Made by a program: the position numbers and the translations under genes. A stretch of 5,412 nt of DNA. Origin: Chitinophagaceae bacterium (GTDB lineage: Bacteria; Bacteroidota; Bacteroidia; Chitinophagales; Chitinophagaceae). A model generated the notes under the pieces. It was not told the DNA's origin and searched no databases. It worked only from the letters and a program-made list of their open reading frames with translations. The stretch spans positions 1-5,412 of the forward strand of contig CANLED010000167.1 in assembly GCA_947489175.1 (NCBI GenBank). Direction: 5' to 3'. Of the stretch, positions 5,345 to 5,412 are shown piece after piece; the stretch's first letter is position 1, and every line of letters starts with the position of its first letter.

Positions 5345-5412
5345 CTTATTGTTTTGAAATTAATTTGAACATAAGTAGTTAAAATTATCCAAGTATAAAA
5401 AACGAACCAATA

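Noticed and set aside
5345..5412. Possible divergent + strand promoter or start of a gene at the right edge
   Set aside because: No exact TAnnTTTG on the + strand and no open frame with a plausible start before the window ends.

Overview
The window looks like an ordinary chromosomal stretch of a Bacteroidota bacterium. Four signs point there. The DNA is AT-rich. Most starts lack a Shine-Dalgarno sequence and have A/T-rich leaders. Octamers matching the Bacteroidota -7 promoter element TAnnTTTG lie ahead of the transcription units. The YebC protein has the Bacteroidota-style N-terminus (MGRxFExRK), and there is a large fused E1 alpha/beta dehydrogenase of the kind seen in that phylum. Genus cannot be read from the sequence.

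Layout, left to right. The 3' part of an APC-superfamily amino-acid permease (1-534, +) ends at a tandem stop and a strong intrinsic terminator (552-586). A TAnnTTTG promoter then leads into a probable two-gene unit: a YebC/TACO1-family protein (656-1378, +) and, 26 nt later, a small DUF393 thiol-disulfide oxidoreductase-like protein (1405-1803, +). That second gene has one of the few SD-like sequences here. It converges, with only 10 bp between the stops, on a 796-residue fused thiamine-diphosphate-dependent 2-oxoacid dehydrogenase E1 (1814-4204, -). The intergenic region 4205-4401 carries the E1 promoter, a small palindrome near its predicted transcript start, and a structured terminator for the next unit. 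That unit is a tandem pair of secreted DUF1573 paralogues (4402-4815 and 4860-5303, both -), probably cotranscribed from a promoter at 5337-5344.

The genes do not form one pathway. They divide into uptake (permease), translation support (YebC), redox (DUF393), central or branched-chain 2-oxoacid oxidation (E1, without E2 or E3 nearby) and a cell-envelope protein pair of unknown role (DUF1573). I found no mobile element, CRISPR array, tRNA or rRNA, and no convincing novel multi-gene system. The points most worth a second look are the 76-nt long-range inverted repeat in the 3' UTR of the DUF1573 unit, the tandem DUF1573 duplication and its TTG start, the altered cofactor motif and extra middle segment of the E1, and the 13-bp palindrome at the E1 promoter.
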